This document shows, in pieces, positions 24,784-32,436 of a DNA stretch of 64,000 nt (the stretch's first letter is position 1; the number at the start of each line of letters is the position of its first letter). This DNA comes from FACHB-T130 sp042747725 (lineage in GTDB: Bacteria; Cyanobacteriota; Cyanobacteriia; Cyanobacteriales; FACHB-T130). The stretch is from positions 1 through 64,000 of the forward strand of contig NZ_JBHZGO010000023.1 in assembly GCF_042747725.1 (NCBI RefSeq), given 5' to 3'. The notes under the pieces are model-generated. The model did not search any database. It was not told the origin of the DNA and saw only the letters and a list, made by a program, of their open reading frames with translations. A program made the position numbers and the translations under genes.

Positions 24784-25407
24784 CTAATGACTAATGACTA
24801 ATGACTGGTGAGCCAGCTGAACTCTGGCACGAACCGCTGAGTCATTGTCTTGAGCCATTTCCTCTAAGCGCTTTTGGATGGACGGAAGGACTTCTAACTG
24901 GCTGGAGAGCGCTTGCAAACCGACAACAGCAGCGTAGCGAATTGCCCAGTCAGGGTCTTGAGAAATGAGGAGCAGCGTTTCCGATGCTCTGGCTAGAGCG
25001 CTTTGAATCTGGTCAACACTCAACTGGTGCCAGCGGAGGTTTCCCAGTCCTTTAGCGGCGGCGCGGCGGACGCTGGGTGCGAAATCGGTGGCTGCTGCCT
25101 CTACTAAGATGTCTAAAGCGCGGGGGTCAGCGATCGCAGCTAGAGCGCGAATTGCATAAGCCCTGGCACCGTAGTCATAGCCGTCCAGCTTTTCGAGCAA
25201 GGGTTGCACGGCTGCTTCCCCCATCTGAATCAGCCCTTCTACTGCTGCTACTGCCGCTCCTGGGTTGTTGTAACCCAAAGCGGCGATCAGGATAGGAATC
25301 CCGGCTTCTAGACGAGCGGCAGCTAAGGCTCGGACAGATGCCACCAAGCGTCCGGGCGAATCCGCCTGTTCAATGGCACGAATCAGTTCTTGGGGCGAAT
25401 CAGTCAT
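24784..25407 (-). CDS. cpcF: Phycocyanobilin lyase beta subunit CpcF
   Basis: 207 residues from ATG 25407 (MTDSPQELIRAIEQADS); a TTG four codons upstream is also open. The protein consists of HEAT-like helical repeats: AAARLEAGIPILIAALGYNNPGAAV, then YGARAYAIRALAAIADPRAL and PSVRRAAAKGLGNLRWHQL. With CpcE it forms the E/F-type heterodimeric lyase that attaches phycocyanobilin to Cys 84 of the phycocyanin alpha subunit. The start is 85 bases after the cpcE stop, and a long hairpin occupies the gap. Confidence 0.95.
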   Translation of the reverse strand: MTDSPQELIRAIEQADSPGRLVASVRALAAARLEAGIPILIAALGYNNPGAAVAAVEGLIQMGEAAVQPLLEKLDGYDYGARAYAIRALAAIADPRALDILVEAAATDFAPSVRRAAAKGLGNLRWHQLSVDQIQSALARASETLLLISQDPDWAIRYAAVVGLQALSSQLEVLPSIQKRLEEMAQDNDSAVRARVQLAHQSLVISH

Positions 25408-25427
25408 TGAAAAACTCAACAGTTATG

Positions 25428-25494
25428 AGTTATGAGTGTTGAGTTTTGAGTTGTGTATTTAATTCAAAACTCAAAATTCAACACTCATAACTTA
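25428..25494. promoter_or_regulatory. Long hairpin between cpcE and cpcF
   Basis: Two complementary arms of about 25 bases with few mismatches (left arm from about 25430, right arm ending about 25493) are built from ATGAGTT/GAGTTTTGAG-type units. In the RNA it would form an AT-rich stem directly after the cpcE stop codon, so it may protect the transcript end or limit cpcF and cpcG expression. Confidence 0.55.
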
Positions 25495-26367
25495 TAGAAG
25501 GGCGTCCATCAGGGTCATCACCCGGATGGCGTCAGCGGATAGGGAATTCGGTTCATCTGGGTGTACAGATGCAGAATTTTGTGTTTGTACGTGTTCCAAC
25601 AACCCTTTGAGGGCGATGAGCTTGAAGCTATTTTCGGTGGCAGCAGCAGCGATCGCTTCCGCTGCTTTTAGATAACCAATTGCACCCAAGTCTGATAGGA
25701 CTATCCGGCGCAGTTGCAGATCGCTGTTCTCCAACGCTTGAACCAGACGTTCCCCATAAGCTGAATCTTGCGTTAACTGGTACATCGCTCGCACTGCTGC
25801 ATACTGCACCGGCACTACGGGATGCTCCAGGAACGGTTGAATCTGGGCAATTGCTTCTGTTGCTTGGAGCGATCCTAAGGCTTCCAGCACGGCTTCATAG
25901 GGTTGTGCCAGATGGGGTCGCCCCGGTACTGGTTCAGCGGCTGCCACACCCCCCTCTAGGAGCTTCATCAGTGCTGGAATGCTGGTTGGATCGCCTAGCA
26001 TTTCCAGTGACTGAGCGGCTGCTTGTTGAACGTAGAAGTCAGAGCAGTCCAAACAACGAATCAACCCTGGCACGGCTAGGCGATCGCCCAATTTCCCCAA
26101 TGCCCGTGCGGCATTGCGGCGGAGGGGGTATCCACCCAGCTCAGTCCGGTCAGCCTCATCTTCCAAAGCGGCAATTAGAGCTTCCACAGCAGCCGACTCG
26201 CGCACGCGAAATTTACCTAGCCACCAGGCAGCATAGTAGCGGAGACTTAAGTCTTCATGGCGGAGATTGGCAATCGCCTGCTCCACCGTTAGCGGTTCGC
26301 TACCAGGAGGCGGATTTCCGGGCAGTGAGCTTGATTCAGAATACCGATCGGGATCAGACGACCGCAT
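25492..26367 (-). CDS. cpcE: Phycocyanobilin lyase alpha subunit CpcE
   Basis: 291 residues from ATG 26367; an upstream TTG at 26397 is a less likely start. After a Pro/Ser-rich lead (SLPGNPPPGSEPLTVEQAIAN) come HEAT-like repeats: LSLRYYAAWWLGKFRVRES, ELGGYPLRRNAARALGKLGD, FYVQQAAAQSLEMLGDPTSI, VPGRPHLAQPYEAVLEALG and LRRIVLSDLGAIGYLKAAE. CpcE pairs with CpcF to ligate phycocyanobilin to phycocyanin alpha. It lies about 40 bases after cpcD on the same strand. The family-specific block GRPHLAQPYEAV makes the assignment secure. Confidence 0.95.
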   Translation of the reverse strand: MRSSDPDRYSESSSLPGNPPPGSEPLTVEQAIANLRHEDLSLRYYAAWWLGKFRVRESAAVEALIAALEDEADRTELGGYPLRRNAARALGKLGDRLAVPGLIRCLDCSDFYVQQAAAQSLEMLGDPTSIPALMKLLEGGVAAAEPVPGRPHLAQPYEAVLEALGSLQATEAIAQIQPFLEHPVVPVQYAAVRAMYQLTQDSAYGERLVQALENSDLQLRRIVLSDLGAIGYLKAAEAIAAAATENSFKLIALKGLLEHVQTQNSASVHPDEPNSLSADAIRVMTLMDALL

Positions 26368-26408
26368 TGTAGGAGTGCAATGGCTTGCGTTAGACAAGAT
26401 GGCGCGAA

Positions 26409-26750
26409 TTAACTTTCTGATTTGTCAGCTTTGTCAGCGGCTGTAGCTTTGCTCTTGCCTTTAGCATCCAGGTCTTGATTGGCTGCTGTAGCTTGGCTTT
26501 TGGCTTCGCTGCTCCCGTCAAGAGTCAAGGGTTGAATGCTGACAATTTTGCCCCCCAAACGGTTAATCCGCTGCATTTCTTCATTCATTCGGCTGTAGGG
26601 CACTGTGATCTGGAAACTGCCACTACGGCGAATGGGATAGCTGAGTTTGTCAGATTCGTAAGTCTGACGCAGACCTTCGACTTCGTAGCGAAACATCCGA
26701 TTTGCGGCGTCATTCAGAGTACCGCTCCCAAGTGCAGTTTGTCCAAACAT
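26409..26750 (-). CDS. cpcD: Rod-capping phycocyanin linker CpcD, with extended C-terminus
   Basis: 113 residues from ATG 26750 (MFGQTALGSGTLNDAANRMF), preceded by AGGAG; an ATG 19 codons upstream lies inside a palindrome without a ribosome binding site. Residues 1-78 are the CpcD domain: FRYEVEGLRQTYESDK, SGSFQITVPYSRMNEEMQRI and GGKIVSIQPL. CpcD ends the peripheral rod. Typical CpcD proteins are about 80 residues; this one has ~30 extra C-terminal residues rich in Ala, Lys, Ser and Asp (AKSQATAANQDLDAKGKSKA), probably disordered. Confidence 0.93.
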   Translation of the reverse strand: MFGQTALGSGTLNDAANRMFRYEVEGLRQTYESDKLSYPIRRSGSFQITVPYSRMNEEMQRINRLGGKIVSIQPLTLDGSSEAKSQATAANQDLDAKGKSKATAADKADKSES

Positions 26751-26800
26751 CGTTGAAATAGCTCCTGTAATTGGGTTTAAAACAGTTGAGTTTTGTGCAT

Positions 26801-26846
26801 CGTTCATAGTTAATAGTTTATTGCAATAAACTATTAACTATGAACG
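26801..26846. promoter_or_regulatory. Perfect 46-bp palindrome between cpcC and cpcD
   Basis: The whole 46 bases are their own reverse complement, including a TTGCAA centre. The RNA form would be a 20-bp stem with six-base loop located 15-60 bases after the cpcC stop. There is no T-run after it, so transcript stabilisation or a processing site is more likely than termination. Confidence 0.75.
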
Positions 26847-26860
26847 ATTAACAATCCACC

Positions 26861-27736
26861 TTAAGCTGGTGAAACGCTGACAATTTTGCCACCTTGCTTG
26901 GTGACTTGCTGGATCTTTTGGGACAGCTGCTCGTAGGGCACCAAGAAGGCGTTGCTACTGCGACGAACCCTGGGGTAGCCTGGAGAAAGAATCCCAGTTA
27001 CTTCCAAGCGATAGATCCGTCCGCTTTGTTCCTTGGTACCGCCTAACGCTTTTCTAGGGGCTGCATCGCTAGGAATAGCAGCCGATCTCCAGGTTGACGA
27101 ACCGCCTGAGGGTTGGAAAATTGTGGAAGCTTGATTTCGACCGACTTCGCCCATGAGACGGGGAGATTTCCCTCCTACTTGAGAGCGATCGCTGTTGGCA
27201 TAACCCCGATACAGGCGGAACATCCGGCTAAAGCCAATGGTTCTCGACCCCGATTCCACCATAAATCCCCGATAATATGGGACTACGTTGTTACCGAAGT
27301 TTGCTTCGTACTCGTTACTGTCGAGGTAGGAATCAATTTCAGCATCGGAGCCTTTTTCTTCACAAAGGCCGGTGTGGTAGCCTAGTTCGGCTTCATCATG
27401 AGGGGGCCGACCCCACAAATGCTTGAAATTGAGTTCAACAAAGCGTTGATTTGAATTCGGATAGAAAAACTTTGATTTGTATAGATCCGACTTGGCGATC
27501 GCCCGGACAAAATCTCTGACCGTTATGTTTCCCTGCCGAAGTTGCGACTCTGCATAGGTCAGACGTTCGGATTTCATCACGTAGTCGTTGCCCAATACCT
27601 GACGGTATGCAGCTCGAAACACTGCTTGCAGATCGCCCTCCGTCCAATCAGGTCGCAGTTCCACTCTTGTCTCATCAAATGCAGAAAGACCCAGACGGCC
27701 CGCTGCTGCTAAGTTTGACGCCACTAAACCGGTCAT
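26861..27736 (-). CDS. cpcC: Phycocyanin-associated rod linker CpcC
   Basis: 291 residues from ATG 27736 (MTGLVASNLAAAGRLGLSAF), preceded by GGGAG; the frame is open further but without a signal. The phycobilisome linker domain spans about 20-180: FRAAYRQVLGNDYVM, YAESQLRQGNITVRDFVRAIAK, RFVELNFKHLWGRPPHDEAEL, AEIDSYLDSNEYEANFG, VVPYYRGF. After GFSRMFRLYRGYANSDRSQ comes a C-terminal CpcD-like domain (IYRLEVTG, RRSSNAFLVPYEQLSQKI, GGKIVSVSPA). This two-domain layout is the rod linker joining phycocyanin hexamers. It is separated from cpcA by a hairpin with T-run. Confidence 0.94.
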   Translation of the reverse strand: MTGLVASNLAAAGRLGLSAFDETRVELRPDWTEGDLQAVFRAAYRQVLGNDYVMKSERLTYAESQLRQGNITVRDFVRAIAKSDLYKSKFFYPNSNQRFVELNFKHLWGRPPHDEAELGYHTGLCEEKGSDAEIDSYLDSNEYEANFGNNVVPYYRGFMVESGSRTIGFSRMFRLYRGYANSDRSQVGGKSPRLMGEVGRNQASTIFQPSGGSSTWRSAAIPSDAAPRKALGGTKEQSGRIYRLEVTGILSPGYPRVRRSSNAFLVPYEQLSQKIQQVTKQGGKIVSVSPA

Positions 27737-27786
27737 CCTTGCTCTCCCAACGCAACAACTTTTTAAGATTTTTATACTCAAATTGA

Positions 27787-27855
27787 GAAAAACAATGCCC
27801 GGAAAAATTAGCAACTGCTAGCAAGCACGCCAACACTCGCTGATTCTTCCGGGCA
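27787..27855 (-). terminator. Attenuating terminator-like hairpin after cpcA
   Basis: Arms at 27796-27812 and 27839-27855 pair at about 15 of 17 positions (TGCCCGGAA...TTCCGGGCA), starting 14 bases after the cpcA stop. In the operon direction the stem is followed by TTGTTTTTC, a U-rich tract. This is the expected place for partial termination that makes the cpcBA transcript much more abundant than the linker and lyase genes. Confidence 0.75.
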
Positions 27856-27868
27856 CCGCACCTGAATA

Positions 27869-28357
27869 CTAGCTCAGGGCGTTAATGGCGTAGTCGATGT
27901 AGGTGTTTGCTTCGTTAGCAGCTTGACCGCTCAGACCGTGATTGGCTTTGATGTGCTTCAGGGCTTCCACGTACCAGCTGGGAGACAGCTCAAACGTGCG
28001 GTTGATTTCATCCAAACCGGCAATCAGGTACTCGTCCATTGGTCCGGTGCCACCGGCAACCAGACAGTAGCTAACCATCCGCAGGTAGTGACCGATATCA
28101 CGGGCACACTTGGATTTGCCGCGAGAGTCTGCAGCATACTGAGGCCCTTGCATTTGGGTGGTGTAAGGGAACTTTTGGTACACGGCTTGGGCGGCACCAT
28201 CGATCAGTTGCTGAGCCTTTTGGGTCAAAGCGCGGGCAGCTTCCATGCTGGCAGCGGCACGCTCAAAGCGACCGTTAACGGCTGTCAGTTCGGTGTTGCC
28301 TAAAAAACGACCTTGGGTATCGGCTGCACCGATGGCTTCGGTAATCGGGGTCTTCAT
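27869..28357 (-). CDS. cpcA: Phycocyanin alpha subunit
   Basis: 162 residues, the exact standard length. MKTPITEAIGAADTQGRFLG opens the globin-like phycobiliprotein fold; KFPYTTQMQGPQYA and KSKCARDIGHYLRMVSYCLV carry the chromophore Cys (position 84 region) and its Arg/Asp partners; GGTGPMDEYLIAGLDEINR and LSPSWYVEALKHIKANHGL complete the family signature. It binds one phycocyanobilin, attached by CpcE/CpcF. A GGGAGA ribosome binding site precedes the ATG. It lies 92 bases after cpcB. Confidence 0.98.
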   Translation of the reverse strand: MKTPITEAIGAADTQGRFLGNTELTAVNGRFERAAASMEAARALTQKAQQLIDGAAQAVYQKFPYTTQMQGPQYAADSRGKSKCARDIGHYLRMVSYCLVAGGTGPMDEYLIAGLDEINRTFELSPSWYVEALKHIKANHGLSGQAANEANTYIDYAINALS

Positions 28358-28449
28358 TGTTGAGGTATCTCCCTAAAAGTGTTTGCAAAGTTTTCGGCTA
28401 AACTACGCGATCGCTCGCGTCTATCCAACAGCAAGCTTGCTAGTTGTTC

Positions 28450-28968
28450 TTAAGCAATAGCAGATGAGGCACGATCGAAGTAGCTAGCTACTTCAGACAT
28501 CAGCTGGCTACAGTCGCCCTTGGTGATGCCATTGGGGTCATTGGCGATTTTGAGCGCAGCTTCTTTCATCTTTTGCACGCCAGCAGCGGTGGAGCCACCG
28601 GGTACACCCAGAGCTTGGTAGGTTTCGCGCAGACCGTTCAAACAGCGGTCATCCAGAACGCTTGAATCACCAGCAATCGTGGCATAGGTGACATAGCGCA
28701 GGATAATTTCCATGTCGCGGAGGCAAGCTGCCATCCGACGGTTGGTGTATGCGTTTCCACCTGGTTGAATCAGTTGAGGCTGCTCTTCAAACAAAGCACG
28801 AGCGGCGTTGGCAACGATGCTGGAAGCATTGCTGGTGATGCGGTTGACGGTATCCAACCGCTTGCTGCCATCTTTGACAACATTGGTCAGGGCATCAAGC
28901 TGTTCAATGCTCAGGAATTCACCCCGGGCATCAGCCTGAGAAACAACCTTGGCGAATGCATCTAACAT
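28450..28968 (-). CDS. cpcB: Phycocyanin beta subunit
   Basis: 172 residues, the standard length. MLDAFAKVVSQADARGEFLS begins the fold; GGNAYTNRRMAACLRDMEII contains the first chromophore Cys (about 82) and the Asn usually methylated just before it; GITKGDCSQLMSEVASYFDR holds the second Cys (about 153). The MAACLRDMEIILRYVTYA block identifies phycocyanin rather than phycoerythrocyanin. An AGGAGA ribosome binding site lies 8 bases before the ATG. First gene of the operon, forming the alpha-beta monomer with CpcA. Confidence 0.98.
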   Translation of the reverse strand: MLDAFAKVVSQADARGEFLSIEQLDALTNVVKDGSKRLDTVNRITSNASSIVANAARALFEEQPQLIQPGGNAYTNRRMAACLRDMEIILRYVTYATIAGDSSVLDDRCLNGLRETYQALGVPGGSTAAGVQKMKEAALKIANDPNGITKGDCSQLMSEVASYFDRASSAIA

Positions 28969-29604
28969 GAACTCAATCTCCTACTGATTTGGTCGAGTGT
29001 GGTTTTTTAAAACGTCGATATTTGTCAAGCAGAGCTACTTCAATCTATTGAATCAGCTCTAGGATGGGTCAACTCCAGACATTAGCCTAAACACGCTTTT
29101 AAGTCGCTCTCCCATTCCTTCTGTTACTTTACCGTGCAATCAACTAGTTTTCACAGAAATATGAGAAAAGTCCGTGCTTTTATGAGAGATTCGCAACCTT
29201 GATAAATCCGTGTTTTGTTTAACTTTTGTCTGTTATTGATCCCTCCGGTTATTTTTATACAACGCCTTTGTAGCTTTGTTTTTTAAGATTTATTAAGCTA
29301 TTTAAACAGGAAGAAAAAAATTCCAAACCCTTTACCAACAAGGATTGTAGTTTTTTATTTCCACATGAGTTGTTACATTAATTCAAGTATTTATACTTAT
29401 GAATTCAAGTAGGAGTGCTTTTATATTTTCTTAATATTTGCTTAAGATATAGACATGACAAGGAATTCGGGTTCTAGATTGCAAAATCTCTCCATATAGT
29501 TTTGTATAGATATATAAAGTAAGTTGAGCGATTTATTAGGGATCTGAGGGTAGAGAAGAGTTTTGAGTTGGCGATCGCTCCTGACTTGCACGCCCTATTG
29601 TCTA
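28969..29604 (-). promoter_or_regulatory. Long leader and promoter region of the phycocyanin operon
   Basis: About 630 bases upstream of cpcB contain no gene. The region is AT-rich, especially from 29210 to 29520, where the promoter or promoters of this highly expressed operon should lie. The ~100 bases next to cpcB hold the ribosome binding site (AGGAGA). I cannot name a specific -10/-35 pair with confidence. Confidence 0.55.
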
Positions 29605-29682
29605 CTCCTTGAGGGCATAAAACCTCAAGGAGCGTACAAAAGACTAGGTAGAGGCAACCCTTGAATTGAGGTTGCCTCTACC
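29605..29682. terminator. Two tandem stem-loops at the end of the dead linker fragments
   Basis: A 10-bp perfect stem (29605-29614 with 29623-29632) and a 13-bp perfect stem (29647-29659 with 29670-29682) stand side by side just downstream of the broken linker sequence. They probably terminated that gene and insulate the cpcB promoter. Confidence 0.6.
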
Positions 29683-29695
29683 CACAGATGTGAGC

Positions 29696-29898
29696 CTACA
29701 CCCAGAGCTGACCAAAGCGACTGAGAGCGCTCGACGACAGGCTTGAGTTAGCGCCAAACAAGATGAGGGTGCCATAATCCAGTTGGTCAGATACAAGAGC
29801 GACTTTCGTCTGTAGGCGGGAATTTTTACCGCCAAACTGAGCGTTATCACTGTTACCACTGCCTCGATAAACCGCAAACATTAGGTTGAATCTGACAT
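29696..29898 (-). pseudogene. Fragment of a phycobilisome rod linker, C-terminal part
   Basis: On the minus strand the frame reads VRFNLMFAVYRGSGNSDNAQ and continues FGGKNSRLQTKVALVSDQ, matching the post-linker-domain segment of rod linkers (compare GFSRMFRLYRGYANSDRSQVGGKSPRL in cpcC). It ends at a stop near 29696 after an unrelated-looking Ser/Leu-rich tail. The N-terminal linker domain is missing; the upstream side is interrupted by a family-1 element whose flanking pentamers are duplicated. Confidence 0.7.
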
Positions 29899-29901
29899 CT
29901 T

Positions 29902-29995
29902 CAGGACTTACGCAAAGCTTATACATATAGCATTTTTTCGGGTTCAATCCCCCTGTGGTTGCCCAAGAGATGTCGCGCAAGTTGCGTAAGTCCTG
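29902..29995 (+). mobile_element. Miniature transposon-like element, family 1, copy C
   Basis: 94 bases with perfect ends CAGGACTTACGCAA and (inverted) TTGCGTAAGTCCTG. The pentamer ATCTT flanks both sides (29897-29901 and 29996-30000). It interrupts the degenerate rod-linker sequence upstream of cpcB. Confidence 0.88.
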
Positions 29996-30024
29996 ATCTT
30001 GCACCATTCTCAACAAGCCGCCAA

Positions 30025-30151
30025 TCCCGCCCGGAACTCAAGTTCCGGGCTAACAGAATCAAGTCCACGTTTCATGGACTGAAATTCTTCCCCAGTCCAC
30101 GAAACGTGGACTTGAGCTATAAGCTGTGGGGTTTGAACCCCTAGCGGGTTA
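30025..30151. repeat. Multi-hairpin dispersed repeat, family 2, copy 3
   Basis: Contains CCCGGAACTCAAGTTCCGGG, two GTCCACG...CGTGGAC stems and GGGGTTTGAACCCC, enclosed by CCCGC on the left and GCGGG on the right. It lies 24 bases from family-1 copy C, so the dead linker region has received two different repeats. Confidence 0.7.
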
Positions 30152-30159
30152 TTGCAACT

Positions 30160-30352
30160 GGTGTAATATCTCAGTTGAATCCAACCGTTTTCATCCCTGG
30201 TATTGACTGAAATCCCCAGTAATTAAGGAACGGTATCACTACCAAAGGCATTGTTGTATTCAGGGCTGTCAATGTAAGAATCGATCTCAGCATCGTAGCC
30301 TTTAGAGGCGTAAAGGTCTACGTGGTAGGCAATCTCCGACCGAGCGATTTTA
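30160..30352 (-). pseudogene. Fragment of a phycobilisome rod linker, end of the linker domain
   Basis: The minus strand from about 30352 reads SEIAYHVDLYASKGYDAEID then SYIDSPEYNNAFGSDTVP, a near-perfect match to the rod-linker signature (AEIDSYxDSxEY..FG..VVP). A stop follows at once, but another frame continues FLNYWGFQSIPGMKTVGFN, the expected next segment, then a stop. So there is a frameshift plus loss of the N-terminus. The GFN end overlaps the position where the other fragment starts (VRFN), so the two pieces may come from two linker genes. Confidence 0.75.
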
Positions 30353-30625
30353 TGATTAATTTACACGAAAATAAATTAAGCAAATTTAGATTATCGCCGT
30401 GTTTTATTGTGAAACAAAGCTTCTGACATGACTCGGCAACCGATTGCGTTACATTCTGAAAATTTTATTGATTTGTCTTCATAAATTTTTGCAACCAATG
30501 ACGCGGGTGAAGATTCTGGGAAAGTCAGTTATATCAACAACTTTTGGCTTCACCTCCTCGCCGCTTTCGGGTATTTTTGGGCAATAGATTTGTAAGGGTA
30601 TGTAAACAAGATTAAAGATGATGTA

Positions 30626-31576
30626 TTAATTTTTTCCATCAAAAGAGCCAAATCGTCGTCGGAGAACTTCCAGCAGGGTGGTGAAGGTCTGAGGCAAAGG
30701 GGCGATCGCTTCTAGCAACTCCCCAGTTACCGGATGCTGCAATCGGAGCCGCCAAGCGTGCAGTGCTTGACCCGGTAGATTGACGCCGACTGAGTGACCA
30801 GAACTGTAAACGGGATCTCCCACAATGGGATGACCGATGTGGGCGCTGTGGACGCGAATTTGGTGGGTGCGACCCGTTTCAAGTTGGAAAAGCATCAGCG
30901 TGTGGTGTCCCAGGCGTTCCTGCACCCGCCAGTGAGTCATCGCCGCTCGTCCTCCCTTCTCTGGAGGTACGACAGCCATTTTTTTGCGATCGCCCGAATG
31001 ACGACCGATAGGCTGGTCAATCGTGCCGCACTCAGTCCGGGGCGAACCGTAGACGACGCCGAGATATTCCCGACGTGCGGTTTTGGCTTTTAGTTGAGCT
31101 TGCAGGTGTTGATGGGCTTGGTCGGTTTTGGCAACAACCATCGCCCCCGTTGTATCCTTGTCAAGACGATGGACAATTCCCGGACGTTGCACTCCGCCAA
31201 TTTCCGCGAGAGGACAGTGGGCTAAAAGAGCATTGACGAGAGTGCCTGCTTCGTGTCCTGCTGCTGGGTGAACGACTAAACCAGCCGGTTTGTTGATGAT
31301 AATCAGGGAATCATCTTCATAAAGAACATCTAAAGGGATTTCTTCTGGTTGGAGGTCTAGCGGTTGCACTTCTGGAATCGTTAAAGATAGGCGATCGCCC
31401 ATTTGCATGGTTGCTTTCTTGGACGTACAGACGGTGCCGTTAAGAACCAAGTTGCCTTCTTCGATAAGTTTCTGGATGCGAGAACGGGATAAATCTGGTA
31501 GTTGTTGGGAAAGATAGCGGTCAATGCGACTGCCTGTTTCTTGAACTTCGAGGGAGATTGAATGGGGGGAATTCAC
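30626..31576 (-). CDS. rluD: RluD-type 23S rRNA pseudouridine synthase
   Basis: 316 residues from a GTG start. An S4 RNA-binding domain spans about 15-75 (SRIDRYLSQQLPDLSRSRIQ, EGNLVLNGTV). The RluA-family catalytic domain follows: IINKPAGLVVHPAAGHEAGT, then GIVHRLDKDTTGAMVVAKT with the catalytic Asp in HRLDKDTTG, and TGRTHQIRVHSAHIGHPIVGD. Family members convert uridines in 23S rRNA helix 69 and neighbours; assignment to RluD rather than RluC rests on the S4 domain and overall length, so target positions are not certain. It stands alone on the minus strand. Confidence 0.9.
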   Translation of the reverse strand: MNSPHSISLEVQETGSRIDRYLSQQLPDLSRSRIQKLIEEGNLVLNGTVCTSKKATMQMGDRLSLTIPEVQPLDLQPEEIPLDVLYEDDSLIIINKPAGLVVHPAAGHEAGTLVNALLAHCPLAEIGGVQRPGIVHRLDKDTTGAMVVAKTDQAHQHLQAQLKAKTARREYLGVVYGSPRTECGTIDQPIGRHSGDRKKMAVVPPEKGGRAAMTHWRVQERLGHHTLMLFQLETGRTHQIRVHSAHIGHPIVGDPVYSSGHSVGVNLPGQALHAWRLRLQHPVTGELLEAIAPLPQTFTTLLEVLRRRFGSFDGKN

Positions 31577-31749
31577 GAATTCACTGTTTAAGTTGGAGAA
31601 CCGCTTGACTAACGCTCCAGGACGTAGAGAAAGAGAAAGAGGAAGAAAGGTTAGTGACGGCGGCGCGATCGCATTTTTGCGCGAGTAAGAAGACTTGTTT
31701 CTTAAGAGTAGCAGTGTAATTACTGCATCCTACCCGAAACGAATCAACT

Positions 31750-32265
31750 TTATCTTCCTAACTTCCAATCTTCCCCGCCTGGTAATTGACTCAATTCCTC
31801 ACTGATAACGTCGCGCAATGCCTTCGCTGAATGGGAATATGTCAAATTTAGAAGTTTATTCGCTGCGACAATAATCTGCATTCTATCTACCATTTCTTGG
31901 AGTTTAAAGGGAGTATAATTTCCATTGAAAACTTCCACGCTTGCCGCAAAAATAGCATCTTCAAAACCATTTTCTAGATGAAATGCCCATTCATCCCAGT
32001 TGATATAGTATGAAGTTTTATTTTCTTTAAGATTCAAAGCTTGAATCTTCAGAAGCGAATCTCGAATAGAAGCTGCCCAAGAATTAGTTAAACGCTGCTC
32101 AATTTGATTTTTTATCAAGTGAACAAGCATTCTACTGAGAAAAGTCTCAATATTCTGCAAGATAGCTTTTTTGCTCATCCCTTCCAACTCATCCACTAGG
32201 GACAAAGCATCTTCATATCTTCCTTCTAGAATGAAAGCTCTTAAGTCCGTGAGTTCTTGAGTCAT
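31750..32265 (-). CDS. DUF29-like protein
   Basis: 171 residues from ATG 32265 (MTQELTDLRAFILEGRYEDA); an upstream ATG adds 11 residues. It resembles DUF29, a helical family abundant in cyanobacteria: a short N-terminal region, DELEGMSKKAILQNIETFLSR, then MLVHLIKNQIEQR and SWAASIRDSLLKI. The WDEWAF segment and the second half are more divergent than in the copy at 38778. No catalytic residues or function are known. It is a singleton between rluD and a small exported protein. Confidence 0.65.
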   Translation of the reverse strand: MTQELTDLRAFILEGRYEDALSLVDELEGMSKKAILQNIETFLSRMLVHLIKNQIEQRLTNSWAASIRDSLLKIQALNLKENKTSYYINWDEWAFHLENGFEDAIFAASVEVFNGNYTPFKLQEMVDRMQIIVAANKLLNLTYSHSAKALRDVISEELSQLPGGEDWKLGR

Positions 32266-32436
32266 TGTCAACTGACCCCACTTGTATAGCGCTTGCATTG
32301 TGTGATAAGCGGGTATAGACCCGGCTATTTACTATCGTAAGGAGAAGCGATCGCTCTTGAGAAAAGTGCAAAGAGCGATCGCATCCTTAACTTATACACA
32401 AAATCCTACTAAATTCGGGGAACTTCTACTCTGGTT

